From contig CAVTPD010000003.1 of assembly GCA_963736575.1 (NCBI GenBank), positions 1,240,001 through 1,304,000 on the forward strand: a stretch of DNA of 64,000 nucleotides. The letters run 5' to 3'. Both the position numbers and the translations under genes were made by a program. Positions 17,651-26,568 of the stretch are shown one piece after another; the first letter of the stretch is position 1, and the number at the start of each line of letters is the position of its first letter. The notes below the pieces were generated by a model. It worked only from the letters and a program-made list of their open reading frames with translations, was not told where the DNA came from and made no database searches. This DNA is from CAVTPD01 sp963736575 (GTDB lineage Bacteria > Bacteroidota > Bacteroidia > Cytophagales > JAAEPT01).

Positions 17651-18358
17651 ATGGAAATACCTGCATATTTAACCAACTGGTTCTGGCTAATGGCCGCATT
17701 TGTGTTTTTTGTTAATCTTTTTTTGATTGATAGATTATACAAATCCCAATCTAAAAGAGGTATGCTTTTGCATTTTATAAACATTGTCTGGCCCGTTTTT
17801 ACATTGGTTTTAGCCTATCAGAAACTATTTATAGACTTTAGTTTACCACCTAAATTTGCCCTTGTAATCTTTGGCGACTTGGCTATTTTGATTTTTCTGT
17901 TCCGGTATGTAAAAACAAAAGATTATTTGCTGAAAGCCTTTCCTATTGTCTTCCTAATTCTAATTCAGATCGTACGTTTTCCGTTAGAATTATGGTTGGG
18001 CGAACTCTGTGAAAGCGGATTAAACGCCTGTTCCATGACCTATCACGGGTATAATTTCGATGTCATAACAGCAGCAACGGCCCCGGTAATTGCTTTTCTG
18101 GCTTTTAAAGATTCTAAAAAATATAGTTCGCTTATTAAAGCTTGGAATTATATGGGGCTGTTTTTCATTGTAGTGGTAGTTACCGTGGCAGTATTGTCAA
18201 CACCCGTTCCGTTTAGGGTATTTACAGAAGGTTTACCCAATACGGTTGTAGCGTATTATCCGTATGTTTTGTTGCCTTCATTTATTGTGCCTTCGGCAGT
18301 TTTGTATCATATTTTGTGTTTGCAAAAACTGAAGTTAATTTCACAGACTAATCATTAA
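17651..18358 (+). CDS. Hypothetical integral membrane protein, six to seven helices
   Basis: 235 residues with hydrophobic segments at about 9-26, 38-56, 68-84, 95-112, 135-149, 163-184 and 198-220. I do not recognise the family. A loop ELCESGLNACSMTYHGYNFD between helices four and five has two cysteines. It begins 43 bp from the divergent helicase and ends 4 bp before murB, so it is probably co-transcribed with it; that does not establish a role in the cell wall. Confidence 0.75.
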   Translation: MEIPAYLTNWFWLMAAFVFFVNLFLIDRLYKSQSKRGMLLHFINIVWPVFTLVLAYQKLFIDFSLPPKFALVIFGDLAILIFLFRYVKTKDYLLKAFPIVFLILIQIVRFPLELWLGELCESGLNACSMTYHGYNFDVITAATAPVIAFLAFKDSKKYSSLIKAWNYMGLFFIVVVVTVAVLSTPVPFRVFTEGLPNTVVAYYPYVLLPSFIVPSAVLYHILCLQKLKLISQTNH

Positions 18359-18362
18359 TAAA

Positions 18363-19379
18363 ATGACCATTCAGGAAGATGTTTCCCTAAAGGAATTTAA
18401 TACGTTTCATATTTCAGCTAAGGCTAAATTTTTTACTGAAATAGAAACCACCGAAGAATTAATAGAAGCTATTCAGTTTTCGAAAGAAAAAGGAATACCA
18501 TTTATGATTTTAGGTGGCGGAAGCAATGTGTTGTTTACAAAAGATTACGAAGGATTAATGATTCGGAATTCTATTTTGGATTATGATGAAGTTGATTACG
18601 GAACAAAAGAAGCGTTAATAACATCTGGCGCAGGTGAAAACTGGCACCAGTTTGTTTTGAATAGCTTAGAAAATGGCTGGTACGGATTAGAGAATTTGTC
18701 TTTAATACCAGGAACGGTTGGTGCAGCACCCATACAAAACATTGGAGCGTATGGCGTAGAGGTTAAAGATGTTTTCCATAGCCTGAAAGCACTAAATATT
18801 GAAACTTTAGAAATAGAAACTTTTAAAAGAGAAGACTGTAATTTCGGTTATCGTTACAGCATTTTTAAAGGTCCTAAAAAAGATAAATATGTAATTCTGG
18901 CGGTTTCTTTTTTATTGAGTTCTGTGCCCAATATTAAAACCGAATACGGAACCATTCAGGCAGAATTAAACAAAAACGAAATATCAAACCCTACACCAAA
19001 AGATGTTAGTGATGCCGTAATTGCTATTAGAAAAAGCAAATTACCAGACCCCAATGAAATTGGAAATGCGGGGAGTTTTTTTAAAAATCCGGTGATTAAA
19101 CGTACCAGTTTTGAAAAGATTAGAGCAGACCATCCTAAAATTGTTTTTTACGATGTGGACGAAGAACATGTAAAAGTACCCGCGGGTTGGTTAATAGACC
19201 AAGCCGGTTGGAAAGGCAAAACAATAGGTAACATTGGCGTGCACCGCAACCAAGCTTTGGTGTTAGTAAATTATGGGGAAGGTGATGGCGAAGCGATTAA
19301 AGCCTTAGCTTTAGAAATTCAAAAAGATATAAAGGAGAAATACCAAATAGATATTTCTCCCGAAGTGAATTTTATTTAA
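18363..19379 (+). CDS. murB: UDP-N-acetylenolpyruvoylglucosamine reductase
   Basis: FAD enzyme reducing UDP-GlcNAc-enolpyruvate to UDP-MurNAc with NADPH, in peptidoglycan synthesis. 338 residues, the E. coli-like type I form. It shows the FAD site MILGGGSNVLFT, SLIPGTVGAAPIQNIGAYGVE, FGYRYSIFKG, the catalytic-serine region GNAGSFFKNP, and WLIDQAGWKGKTIGNIGVH. It lies 4 bp after the membrane protein. Its stop region overlaps the stop of the convergent gene by 8 bp. Confidence 0.95.
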   Translation: MTIQEDVSLKEFNTFHISAKAKFFTEIETTEELIEAIQFSKEKGIPFMILGGGSNVLFTKDYEGLMIRNSILDYDEVDYGTKEALITSGAGENWHQFVLNSLENGWYGLENLSLIPGTVGAAPIQNIGAYGVEVKDVFHSLKALNIETLEIETFKREDCNFGYRYSIFKGPKKDKYVILAVSFLLSSVPNIKTEYGTIQAELNKNEISNPTPKDVSDAVIAIRKSKLPDPNEIGNAGSFFKNPVIKRTSFEKIRADHPKIVFYDVDEEHVKVPAGWLIDQAGWKGKTIGNIGVHRNQALVLVNYGEGDGEAIKALALEIQKDIKEKYQIDISPEVNFI

Positions 19380-19860
19380 ATACGTAACGTATTCCTAAGT
19401 TGGCTCCAATACCAGGACTAGTGTCTGGTAAAAGATTAACGCTAGGTACCGCTTCTAAACTAAAGTTTATGGGTGCATTAGGTATGGTATATTCTATACC
19501 AATTACTAAATCGGCACCAACCCAAGCAGTAGAACCTTCATCTGTGGCTGGGTCTCCATCTTCATCCCATGATGCAACACCAGCGTGGCCACCTAAACCG
19601 TAATACCAAAGTAGTTCTTCTACCCCAAAAGCTACATTATGGATTTGGTACAATAATGTAGCCCCAGTTGATGAACTGTATTTGTTAAAACTCCAACCGG
19701 CAATTAATTCTAAGGCAGACTTTTCGCCTAAAAATAGTTTACCATTAATACCACTTGGCGAACCTAGAGCAATACCAATACCTCCTTTGTAATTTCTTTG
19801 TGCGTGTGACGTAAATGCAACAGATGTTAGTAGCAAGAACAAAAAGAATAATTTTCTCAT
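19372..19860 (-). CDS. Small secreted beta-barrel-like outer-membrane protein
   Basis: 162 residues with a clear signal peptide (MRKLFFLFLLLTSVAFTSHAQ, cleavage near residue 20). The mature part alternates glycine-rich and aromatic strands (GGIGIALGSPSGINGKLFLG, LELIAGWSFNKY, FGVEELLWYYGLGGHAGV) and ends NLGIRYVFK with a terminal aromatic, as in small eight-stranded barrels. The family is not identified more closely and no enzymatic motif is seen. Monocistronic, convergent with murB. Confidence 0.75.
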   Translation of the reverse strand: MRKLFFLFLLLTSVAFTSHAQRNYKGGIGIALGSPSGINGKLFLGEKSALELIAGWSFNKYSSSTGATLLYQIHNVAFGVEELLWYYGLGGHAGVASWDEDGDPATDEGSTAWVGADLVIGIEYTIPNAPINFSLEAVPSVNLLPDTSPGIGANLGIRYVFK

Positions 19861-19885
19861 AGCAGTTGATTTAAGCGTTTAAGTT

Positions 19886-20554
19886 TTACTTAGTCGCTCT
19901 CAACATTTCTCTTTTTCCTGGTGGGCCGGGTAATCTTTCTACAGAAAAGCCTACGGATTCTAGGTTTCTTCTTAATTGACCTTGTGCACAATAGGTTACA
20001 AATATGCCGTGGTCCCTTAGGGCATTGTAACATTTATTGATGTTTTCTAACGACCAAACTTCTTGTTGTTTGTTGGGCGCAAAAGCATCAAAAAAGATGA
20101 CATCAAAGTAATTAGATTCACCTGTAAAGTCCTCTAGCTTTCTTTTTAGTTTCGAGAGTATAAAACTTTCAGATAAAGAAATACGCTTTTCCCATTCGGA
20201 ATCGTGTAAATGTTGAAAGAGAACTTTATTTGACTCTTCAACTTTCATGATTTCCGAAAAGTTCAAGGAAGCGTAAATCTCTTTGGGTATTGGGAAAGGC
20301 TCTAAAGTGGTGTATTCTATTTTTTTATTGGGGTTATGTTGCTGAAATAGAACAGCTAAAAAAGCATTCAGTCCAGTTCCGAAACCGATCTCAAGAATTT
20401 TTATTTCGGATAAATCTTCTAAAAAATCCAGTCCCATTTTAATAAAAACATGCTGAGATTCCTGTACGGCACCGTGTGTAGAATGATAGGTTTCATTCAA
20501 TGCTTCGTGGTACAATGTATGTGATCCGTCGTCGGAAATGATGAATTTATGCAT
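19886..20554 (-). CDS. mnmD: tRNA U34 5-aminomethyl-2-thiouridine methyltransferase (MnmD-like)
   Basis: SAM-dependent enzyme completing the mnm5s2U wobble modification. 222 residues, matching only the methyltransferase half of MnmC, without its FAD oxidase domain. Seen: SAM motif EIGFGTGLNAFLA, DVIFFDAFAPNKQQEVWSLE and the typical ending VERLPGPPGKREMLRA. The ATG at 20554 lies 2 bp after the upstream J-domain gene's stop; a TTG 12 bp earlier would overlap it and is less likely. Co-transcription with a J-domain protein has no evident functional reason. Confidence 0.82.
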   Translation of the reverse strand: MHKFIISDDGSHTLYHEALNETYHSTHGAVQESQHVFIKMGLDFLEDLSEIKILEIGFGTGLNAFLAVLFQQHNPNKKIEYTTLEPFPIPKEIYASLNFSEIMKVEESNKVLFQHLHDSEWEKRISLSESFILSKLKRKLEDFTGESNYFDVIFFDAFAPNKQQEVWSLENINKCYNALRDHGIFVTYCAQGQLRRNLESVGFSVERLPGPPGKREMLRATK

Positions 20555-20556
20555 GG

Positions 20557-21858
20557 TTACAGGCAATAAGCGCTTAAAGATTCGTCAACCAATAGAGAGT
20601 CTCTTTCTTGTGCTTTCTGAAAAAGGAGGCAGCTCAATTCTTGGTTGTTTTGCTCTTTTTCAAAAGAAGCATGCATGTAAAACGCTTTGGCTTCCGAAGG
20701 TTTGTTGTTTTCTATAAAATTGAGCGTTCGTTCGGCCTCTTCAATTTTATTCAGTTTGATTTCTGCTAGTGCTTTGTTACAGAAGATGTCATAATGTATA
20801 TCTGGTATTCTAAACATATCCAACATATAATAAATCTCACCGTATCGTTTTACATAGTTGTTAGAGATAATAGAAATTGATTTTGTAAGATAACTGTAGG
20901 CAGAGTCGTATTCTTCTCTATCAATATAGGTTTGGCCTATTAACCCGTAAGATTTGTACAAATCAATAGAATCACTAGCCACTTGTAACAAAGATTCTAT
21001 GGCTTCTTTTTCTTGGTTATTTTTAAAAGCGGCGGTGTAAAAAAGCTCATTATATTCCGTAATATTTAATCCGGAATCTCTAATTAATCGGAATTCACGC
21101 AATAAAGCCAGTAGTGTAATTGCCTTGTCGTAATCTTCATTTTGCATGGCTCTTTGGGCGTTTTTCCAAAGATTAAAAGCCAGAAAATAACTTGCTTTAT
21201 CTCTTTCAACACTTACAGGATATTCAAAATCAAGTGTCTTTAAGTTTTCGTAAGCTGCAATATAATTTTCGCTTCTTACCTTTTCCTGTACTTCTTTATA
21301 CAATTCTTTACTGCTCTTAATTTTTGTCCAGTTAACGCCTTCCTTTTCAACCATAAACTCATTATGTGTATTGAAATAGGCATAAAGGGCAATGCCAAAA
21401 AACAGAGCTATAAATAGACTAATCTGAGTAATAAATATTCTATCCTCCTTTTGTGTAGAGCGCTGTTGAGCTGGGCCTTTTCGGGCTCTTTGTCTTGGGT
21501 TGTAAGAAGTATAGGTTTTAGTATAGGTGGTTTGGTGCCGGGGTGATTGGTATGGGTTTCTTGTATAGGCTGTGGTGCTTGGGTTAGCGGTAGTGCTTGC
21601 AGTAGATCTAGTGTTTTGCGCCGTACGATTACGAATCATAAACTCCAAATACTCTAAACGTTGATCGTATGCTCTACGTTTTAAAGGGTCTTTTAAAATC
21701 TGATAAGCCTGATTAACCTGTTTAAATTTTTCTTCTGAATGCGGGTTGCCTAAGTTCTTATCTGGGTGATACATCACCGCCAGCTTTTTAAAAGCCTTCT
21801 TAATTTCTTCTTTAGAAGCTGTTTTGTTTATGCCAAGTATTTCGTAGAATGTACTCAT
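20557..21858 (-). CDS. Membrane-anchored J-domain protein with TPR-like C-terminus
   Basis: Co-chaperone-like protein of 433 residues. Residues 1-68 are a J domain (FYEILGINKTASKEEIKKAFK, MYHPDKN with the HPD triad, RRAYDQRL). A Ser/Thr-rich linker (about 75-130) and one membrane helix (about 148-166, ISLFIALFFGIALYAYF) follow. The remainder is helical with TPR-like repeats, such as YKSYGLIGQTYIDREEYDSAYSYLTKSI. The glycine-rich and zinc-finger regions of DnaJ are missing, so it is not the housekeeping DnaJ. It probably recruits DnaK at the membrane. First gene of a pair with mnmD. Confidence 0.8.
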   Translation of the reverse strand: MSTFYEILGINKTASKEEIKKAFKKLAVMYHPDKNLGNPHSEEKFKQVNQAYQILKDPLKRRAYDQRLEYLEFMIRNRTAQNTRSTASTTANPSTTAYTRNPYQSPRHQTTYTKTYTSYNPRQRARKGPAQQRSTQKEDRIFITQISLFIALFFGIALYAYFNTHNEFMVEKEGVNWTKIKSSKELYKEVQEKVRSENYIAAYENLKTLDFEYPVSVERDKASYFLAFNLWKNAQRAMQNEDYDKAITLLALLREFRLIRDSGLNITEYNELFYTAAFKNNQEKEAIESLLQVASDSIDLYKSYGLIGQTYIDREEYDSAYSYLTKSISIISNNYVKRYGEIYYMLDMFRIPDIHYDIFCNKALAEIKLNKIEEAERTLNFIENNKPSEAKAFYMHASFEKEQNNQELSCLLFQKAQERDSLLVDESLSAYCL

Positions 21859-21955
21859 TCGGTAATGACTAACTTAGTGTTGTTAAATAATAAAACGCTT
21901 TCGCTTGATAACTGAACACTAAACCCGTTAATTTGCGGTTTTACTAACTAAAATT

Positions 21956-22552
21956 ATGAAAAAAACAGCTTTAATTGCCCTTGTAATTCTGTCTTTAGCT
22001 TTCACACTTAAGCTTAAATATAACAAAGTTGATTTAAATGGAAGAGTAAAAATTTCTGTTCCTGAAACCTTAACCCGTTTAACAGACGAACAAGCGGTAC
22101 AACGTTATGGTTTTTTACATATTCCAATGGCTATATTTTCAGACCAAAGTTCTTATGTGTCATTATCAGTAACTGAAAGAATAGATAGTTTGTCTACTTA
22201 TAGCGGTGTTAAATACGCTAGTGTTGGTGATAATATGGGTTACCAAAGAGATATAACTATCGAAAAGAGTTTCTATAAGTCTACCTTAACTTCAGCCTAT
22301 GAAAATATTACTTTTTTTCAGGATACAATAAAAGAAGTAAACGGACATCAAGCAATTATTTTTGAATACGAAGGTGACCTTGTTGGAGAAAACAGAAAAG
22401 GACAGTCGGTAAATTCTAAGAATTACGGGTACATAGAATATTTTATTCTGAATTACAGAAAATACACCGTAACGTTTAATTGCCCTTACAGAGAAAAAGA
22501 TAAATGGCAAGAGCCTATTTCTTCTGTAATGGAAAATGTAAAAATTAAATAA
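21956..22552 (+). CDS. Hypothetical exported protein, 198 residues
   Basis: The N-terminus MKKTALIALVILSLAFTLKL is a signal peptide or anchor. The body is predicted mostly beta (VKISVPETLTRLTDEQAVQRYG; FFQDTIKEVNGHQAIIFEYEG; YGYIEYFILNYRKYTVTFNCP) and resembles in pattern the PsbP/DcrB-like fold of small exported proteins, which I offer only as a weak analogy. Its TAA overlaps the tadA ATG as TAATG, so the two are translationally coupled. Confidence 0.7.
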   Translation: MKKTALIALVILSLAFTLKLKYNKVDLNGRVKISVPETLTRLTDEQAVQRYGFLHIPMAIFSDQSSYVSLSVTERIDSLSTYSGVKYASVGDNMGYQRDITIEKSFYKSTLTSAYENITFFQDTIKEVNGHQAIIFEYEGDLVGENRKGQSVNSKNYGYIEYFILNYRKYTVTFNCPYREKDKWQEPISSVMENVKIK

Positions 22553-23019
22553 TGGATACACTCTCTGTTTTTTCTGACGAACGCTACATGAAAGAAGCTT
22601 TTAAAGAAGCTATGGAAGCCTACGAACAAGGTGAAATACCTGTTGGCGCAATTGTGGTGTGTAAAAACAGAATTGTAGCCAGAGCATACAACCAAACGGA
22701 AAGACTAAACGACGCCACAGCCCACGCCGAAATGCTGGCCATAACTGCGGCAGCTAATACTGTTGGTTCTAAATATTTAAATGAGTGCACACTCTACGTT
22801 ACCTTAGAGCCTTGTGTTATGTGTGGGGGAGCTTCTTCTTGGTCTCAGTTGGGCAAAGTAGTTTATGGCGCCGAAGACCCAGCACGTGGTTTCAATAGAT
22901 TTGAAGGGATTTTACACCCTAAAACAATTGTTCAGAAAGGGATAATGGCAGAAGAATGTGGTGAATTAGTAACTCGTTTTTTTGAAGAATTGCGTTCGAA
23001 AAAGAAAACCCAGGGATAA
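22552..23019 (+). CDS. tadA: tRNA-specific adenosine deaminase
   Basis: Zinc enzyme that deaminates A34 of tRNA-Arg(ACG) to inosine. 155 residues. The zinc ligands and catalytic Glu are in ATAHAEMLAI and the two cysteines in LEPCVMCGGA; YGAEDPARGF follows as in the family. Its ATG shares a base with the stop of the preceding exported-protein gene. Free cytosine or guanine deaminases are related, but the length and motifs favour TadA. Confidence 0.92.
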   Translation: MDTLSVFSDERYMKEAFKEAMEAYEQGEIPVGAIVVCKNRIVARAYNQTERLNDATAHAEMLAITAAANTVGSKYLNECTLYVTLEPCVMCGGASSWSQLGKVVYGAEDPARGFNRFEGILHPKTIVQKGIMAEECGELVTRFFEELRSKKKTQG

Positions 23020-23222
23020 GAAACGGGCGCTTCTTACTACCCCAGGTATTTTCAACCAGCTATGATACTTTGAAGTTGCAAAAAGCAATAAAAACGAACA
23101 ATTTTTTTAGACCAATCCTAACAATTCTTAGATCAGGTACTTGATGCACAGGATGAAAGCTCAAGCAGTAATCAAATATTCCGTAATTTGAAATCTTTCA
23201 TTGTTTTAAATCCTGACCTATA
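23020..23222 (+). promoter_or_regulatory. Leader region of metX-hom (no known riboswitch recognised)
   Basis: 203 bp without a gene. A degenerate minus-7 box TACTTTG lies near 23068, which would give a leader of about 145 nt. TCAGG (23134-23138) can pair with CCTGA just before the start codon, and TTGAT (23141-23145) with ATCAA near 23171, so a folded leader is possible. The conserved cores of SAM-I and SAM-II riboswitches were looked for and not seen. Confidence 0.3.
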
Positions 23223-24290
23223 ATGGCTAACTTGCGTCAAAATTTCGGTCTGCGAGTGGAGTCAAGCCTTTTTAAATACGACAAAGAGTTTGAGCTGGAA
23301 TCAGGTGAAACTCTTCCAAGAATTCAAATTCAATACAATACTTACGGTTCTTTAAACGAAGCAAAAGATAACGTTATATGGGTTTGCCATGCGTTAACTG
23401 CTAGTTCGGAAGTACATAGCTGGTGGGAAGGCATGCTGGGTGAAGGCAAGCTATTAGACCCAACTAAGTACTTTATTATATGCGCCAATATGCTGGGTTC
23501 ATGTTATGGTAGTACCTGCCCTTTAGATACCAATCCTATTACACAGGATTATTATTTATTGGATTTTCCTCAGTATACGGTTAGAGATGTTGTGGGTACC
23601 TTAGAGCTCCTTCGTAAGGATTTAGGAATTACAAAAATTCATACCCTTTACGGTGGTTCTATGGGCGGTATGCAAGCCATGGAATGGGCAATTCTTAAAC
23701 CCGAATTGTTCGAAAATATGGTTTTGATGGCAACCAATGCCAAACATTCGCCATGGGGTATTGCATTCAATGAAACTCAACGAATTGCCATTCAAGTAGA
23801 CCCTACTTGGAAAGAACACCACCCAGATGCTGGTAAAGAAGGTTTAAAAGCCGCTAGAGCAGTTGCTCTTCTTTCGTATAGAAACTACGATGCTTATTGG
23901 AATACGCAGAACGAGACCGATATAGAAAAAACAGATCATTATAAAGCCAGCAGCTACCAACAATACCAAGGTGATAAATTGGTTTCTAGGTTCAACTGCC
24001 AGTCGTATTGGTTTTTAAGTAAAGCCATGGATTCTCACCATGTGGGCAGAAGCAGAGGAAGTTTGGCCAATGCTTTAGCCATGATTAAAGCGAATACATT
24101 GGTGATTGGTATTTCTTCTGATGTTTTATTTCCACCTTCGGAACAAAAGTTTTTAGCCGAAAATATTAAAGACGGTGTCTACGCAGAAATTGATTCTTTC
24201 TATGGCCACGATGGCTTCTTGATTGAAACTAAATTGCTAACAGAAATTATATCAGATTTTTACGAGTCTAAAAACGTAAAACTACTTTAA
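23223..24290 (+). CDS. metX: Homoserine O-acetyltransferase
   Basis: Activates L-homoserine with acetyl-CoA for methionine synthesis. 355-residue alpha/beta hydrolase. It has CHALTASSEVHSWW, the ANMLGSCYGSTCP signature, nucleophile serine in YGGSMGGMQAMEW, and the Asp and His of the triad in SDVLFPPSEQ and YGHDGFLIE. It lies 2 bp before hom, an operon that branches homoserine to methionine. Succinyl-CoA use cannot be excluded from sequence alone. Confidence 0.92.
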   Translation: MANLRQNFGLRVESSLFKYDKEFELESGETLPRIQIQYNTYGSLNEAKDNVIWVCHALTASSEVHSWWEGMLGEGKLLDPTKYFIICANMLGSCYGSTCPLDTNPITQDYYLLDFPQYTVRDVVGTLELLRKDLGITKIHTLYGGSMGGMQAMEWAILKPELFENMVLMATNAKHSPWGIAFNETQRIAIQVDPTWKEHHPDAGKEGLKAARAVALLSYRNYDAYWNTQNETDIEKTDHYKASSYQQYQGDKLVSRFNCQSYWFLSKAMDSHHVGRSRGSLANALAMIKANTLVIGISSDVLFPPSEQKFLAENIKDGVYAEIDSFYGHDGFLIETKLLTEIISDFYESKNVKLL

Positions 24291-24292
24291 AC

Positions 24293-25492
24293 ATGCGTGA
24301 AAGTTTAAGAATCGGTCTTTTTGGATACGGAAACGTAGGTCAAGGTGTTTACAACATTCTAACCAGTACAAAAACCGTTCAGAATGAAATTGTAAAAATC
24401 TGTTGCAAGCATCCAGAAAAGAAGCGCAACATTCCTTTAGATAATTTTACGTTTAATAAACAGGATATTTTAGACGATGCGTCTATCAATCTTATTGTTG
24501 AAGTAATTGACGATTCTGTAGCTGCTTTTGCTATTGTAAAAGAAGCCATGCAGAAAGGAAAAAATGTTGTTACCGCCAATAAAAAAATGGTGGCAGACAA
24601 CATGGCGGAATTGATTCAGCTGCAAAAAGAAACCGGTAAATCCATTCTTTGGGAAGCTTCGGCATGTAGCAGTATTCCAATTATTAGAACATTAGAAGAA
24701 TATTACGATAACGATATTCTGCACTCTGTAAGCGGTATTTTTAATTCGGCTTCTAATTACATCTTAACAAAGATTTTTAACGAAAACCGTGATTACGACA
24801 TTGCGCTTAAACAAGCGCAAGATTTAGGCTATACAGAAACCGATGCCACCTTAGACATCGTTGGGTTTGATGCCATGTACAAATTGCTGATTGTAACGGC
24901 GCATGCTTTTGGTTTAATTATTAAGCCCGAAGATGTGATCAATCACGGTATTCAGAATATATCCCGGTACGATATTCAATACGCCCAAGAAAAAGGCGTA
25001 AGAATAAAACAAATGGCAGTGGTTAGAAAAGTAAGAGAGAATGAAATTGCTCTTTTTGTGTTGCCACAATTTATTCAGAAAAAAGAACGCATGTATTATG
25101 TAGACTTAGAATACAATGCGGTAAATATAGATGCCGACTATTCTGGTTTACAACATATGGACGGTAAAGGAGCCGGTGGTTTTCCTACAGGTTCGGCAGT
25201 AGTTTCAGATATTTCTGCCAGCACGTACAACTACAAGTACGAATTCAAAAAGTACAATCGCGAAAAAGTACCTCAGTTTACCAATAAACTTACCTTAGAA
25301 GTTTATGTTCGGTATTACGATAAAAAGAACATAGAGTTATTTCAATTCGAAAAAATAACAGCTCGCTTCGAAAGCAAAGAATACAATTATGTGGTGGGAC
25401 TTATAAGCTTAGAAAAGTTACACGCTATTAAAAGCAGAATTAACACAGCCGATATCCTAATTGTAAGCACAGGAAAGTATATAGAACGTTAG
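24293..25492 (+). CDS. hom: Homoserine dehydrogenase
   Basis: Reduces aspartate semialdehyde to homoserine. 399 residues, monofunctional (no aspartokinase domain). It shows the nucleotide-binding FGYGNVGQGVYNIL, VVTANKKMVADN, WEASACSSIPIIRTL, the catalytic lobe SGIFNSASNYILT and YTETDATLDIVGFDA, and DGKGAGGFPTGSAVVSDI. The final 90 residues may be an ACT-like regulatory part. It works with metX immediately upstream to feed methionine synthesis. Confidence 0.93.
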   Translation: MRESLRIGLFGYGNVGQGVYNILTSTKTVQNEIVKICCKHPEKKRNIPLDNFTFNKQDILDDASINLIVEVIDDSVAAFAIVKEAMQKGKNVVTANKKMVADNMAELIQLQKETGKSILWEASACSSIPIIRTLEEYYDNDILHSVSGIFNSASNYILTKIFNENRDYDIALKQAQDLGYTETDATLDIVGFDAMYKLLIVTAHAFGLIIKPEDVINHGIQNISRYDIQYAQEKGVRIKQMAVVRKVRENEIALFVLPQFIQKKERMYYVDLEYNAVNIDADYSGLQHMDGKGAGGFPTGSAVVSDISASTYNYKYEFKKYNREKVPQFTNKLTLEVYVRYYDKKNIELFQFEKITARFESKEYNYVVGLISLEKLHAIKSRINTADILIVSTGKYIER

Positions 25493-25495
25493 TTC

Positions 25496-26545
25496 ATGAA
25501 AACCTTCTTCTACCTGTTATTATCATTGCTTCTTTTCTCTTGTTCTTCTTCCGAAAAAGAAAAGGCAACAGCGTTGGCAAGTACCAAACCGCAAAGTATT
25601 GGCGCGTCCGACCAAGTAGTAATTATTTTAGATTCTACCTTTAGGAATACCCGTTTTGCTACACGTCTAGATTCTTTGTTGCAAACACCCTTTCCGGTTA
25701 CCATTAATTATGAGCCTCGTTTTTCAGTTTCCTATTCCGAAATTTATGGCTGGATAGGTGCTAAAAAGAAAAAGCATCAAATAATTTGCCCCATCATTCT
25801 GAACAATCTAGTAAACGATCCCTTGCTACAAGCAATAGATGATAAATCTTTACAAAAAGTTCAGACGGATGAAAACCCGTTTATTTTCATTAAAAAGGAT
25901 GTTTATGCTAGAAATCAGCAAATAGTTTTTTTAGTGGCCAAAAGCGAACAAGAGTTTTTACAACTTCTTAAAACACGTGAAAAAGATTTTTTGGCTCTTT
26001 TAGAAAAACAAGCCGTTAAAACAGCTTACCGAAAAGAAATTGAAAATAAGGCTACAAAATTTCAGTTCGAAAATAAGAAAAGAACAATCTCTTACGTTGT
26101 CCCACAGGGGTTTGAATTAGAGCTTCAGAAAGAAAATTTTATATGGTATAGGAAAGCGGAAATGAGTTTAAGCCAAAACCTGATTATTTCTTGGGGCAGG
26201 CTAGATGAATTTTTAGAAGTAAGCGATATGGTACAATGGAGAGACTCACTTTCTCATAAGTACTTATACGGAAACGAAGACAGTAGTTCTTACATGGTGA
26301 CAGAAACGGCCAAAACGCCACAAATAAGCAATTTTATAATTAATGGCAACGAAGCCAGGAGCCTACGTGGTTTATGGAAATTAAACGCAAGACCCATGGG
26401 TGGTTCATTTATTTCTTACGGAATTGTAGATCCAAAATATAAGCAGTTTTACTATATAGAAGGTTTTGTGTATGCACCGGGTGAAAAAAAGTCGAATTAT
26501 CTTCGTAGTTTAGACGCTATTTTACAGACCTTTTCGGTGAAATAA
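25496..26545 (+). CDS. DUF4837 family lipoprotein
   Basis: 349 residues with a lipoprotein signal (LLLSLLLFSCSS; Cys about 16). The body has the features of the Bacteroidota-restricted DUF4837 family: GASDQVVIILDSTFRN near the N-terminus, FSVSYSEIYGWIGAKKKKHQIICPIIL, and a C-terminal half with LRGLWKLNARPMGGSFISYGI. Function is unknown; surface or periplasmic location is inferred from the lipobox. It starts 4 bp after hom, probably by read-through and not shared function. Confidence 0.82.
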   Translation: MKTFFYLLLSLLLFSCSSSEKEKATALASTKPQSIGASDQVVIILDSTFRNTRFATRLDSLLQTPFPVTINYEPRFSVSYSEIYGWIGAKKKKHQIICPIILNNLVNDPLLQAIDDKSLQKVQTDENPFIFIKKDVYARNQQIVFLVAKSEQEFLQLLKTREKDFLALLEKQAVKTAYRKEIENKATKFQFENKKRTISYVVPQGFELELQKENFIWYRKAEMSLSQNLIISWGRLDEFLEVSDMVQWRDSLSHKYLYGNEDSSSYMVTETAKTPQISNFIINGNEARSLRGLWKLNARPMGGSFISYGIVDPKYKQFYYIEGFVYAPGEKKSNYLRSLDAILQTFSVK

Positions 26546-26568
26546 TTAGGGATTAGATAAGTATTAAC

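Noticed and set aside
23020..23222. SAM-I or SAM-II riboswitch before metX
   Set aside because: Conserved cores of either class could not be found on the plus strand.
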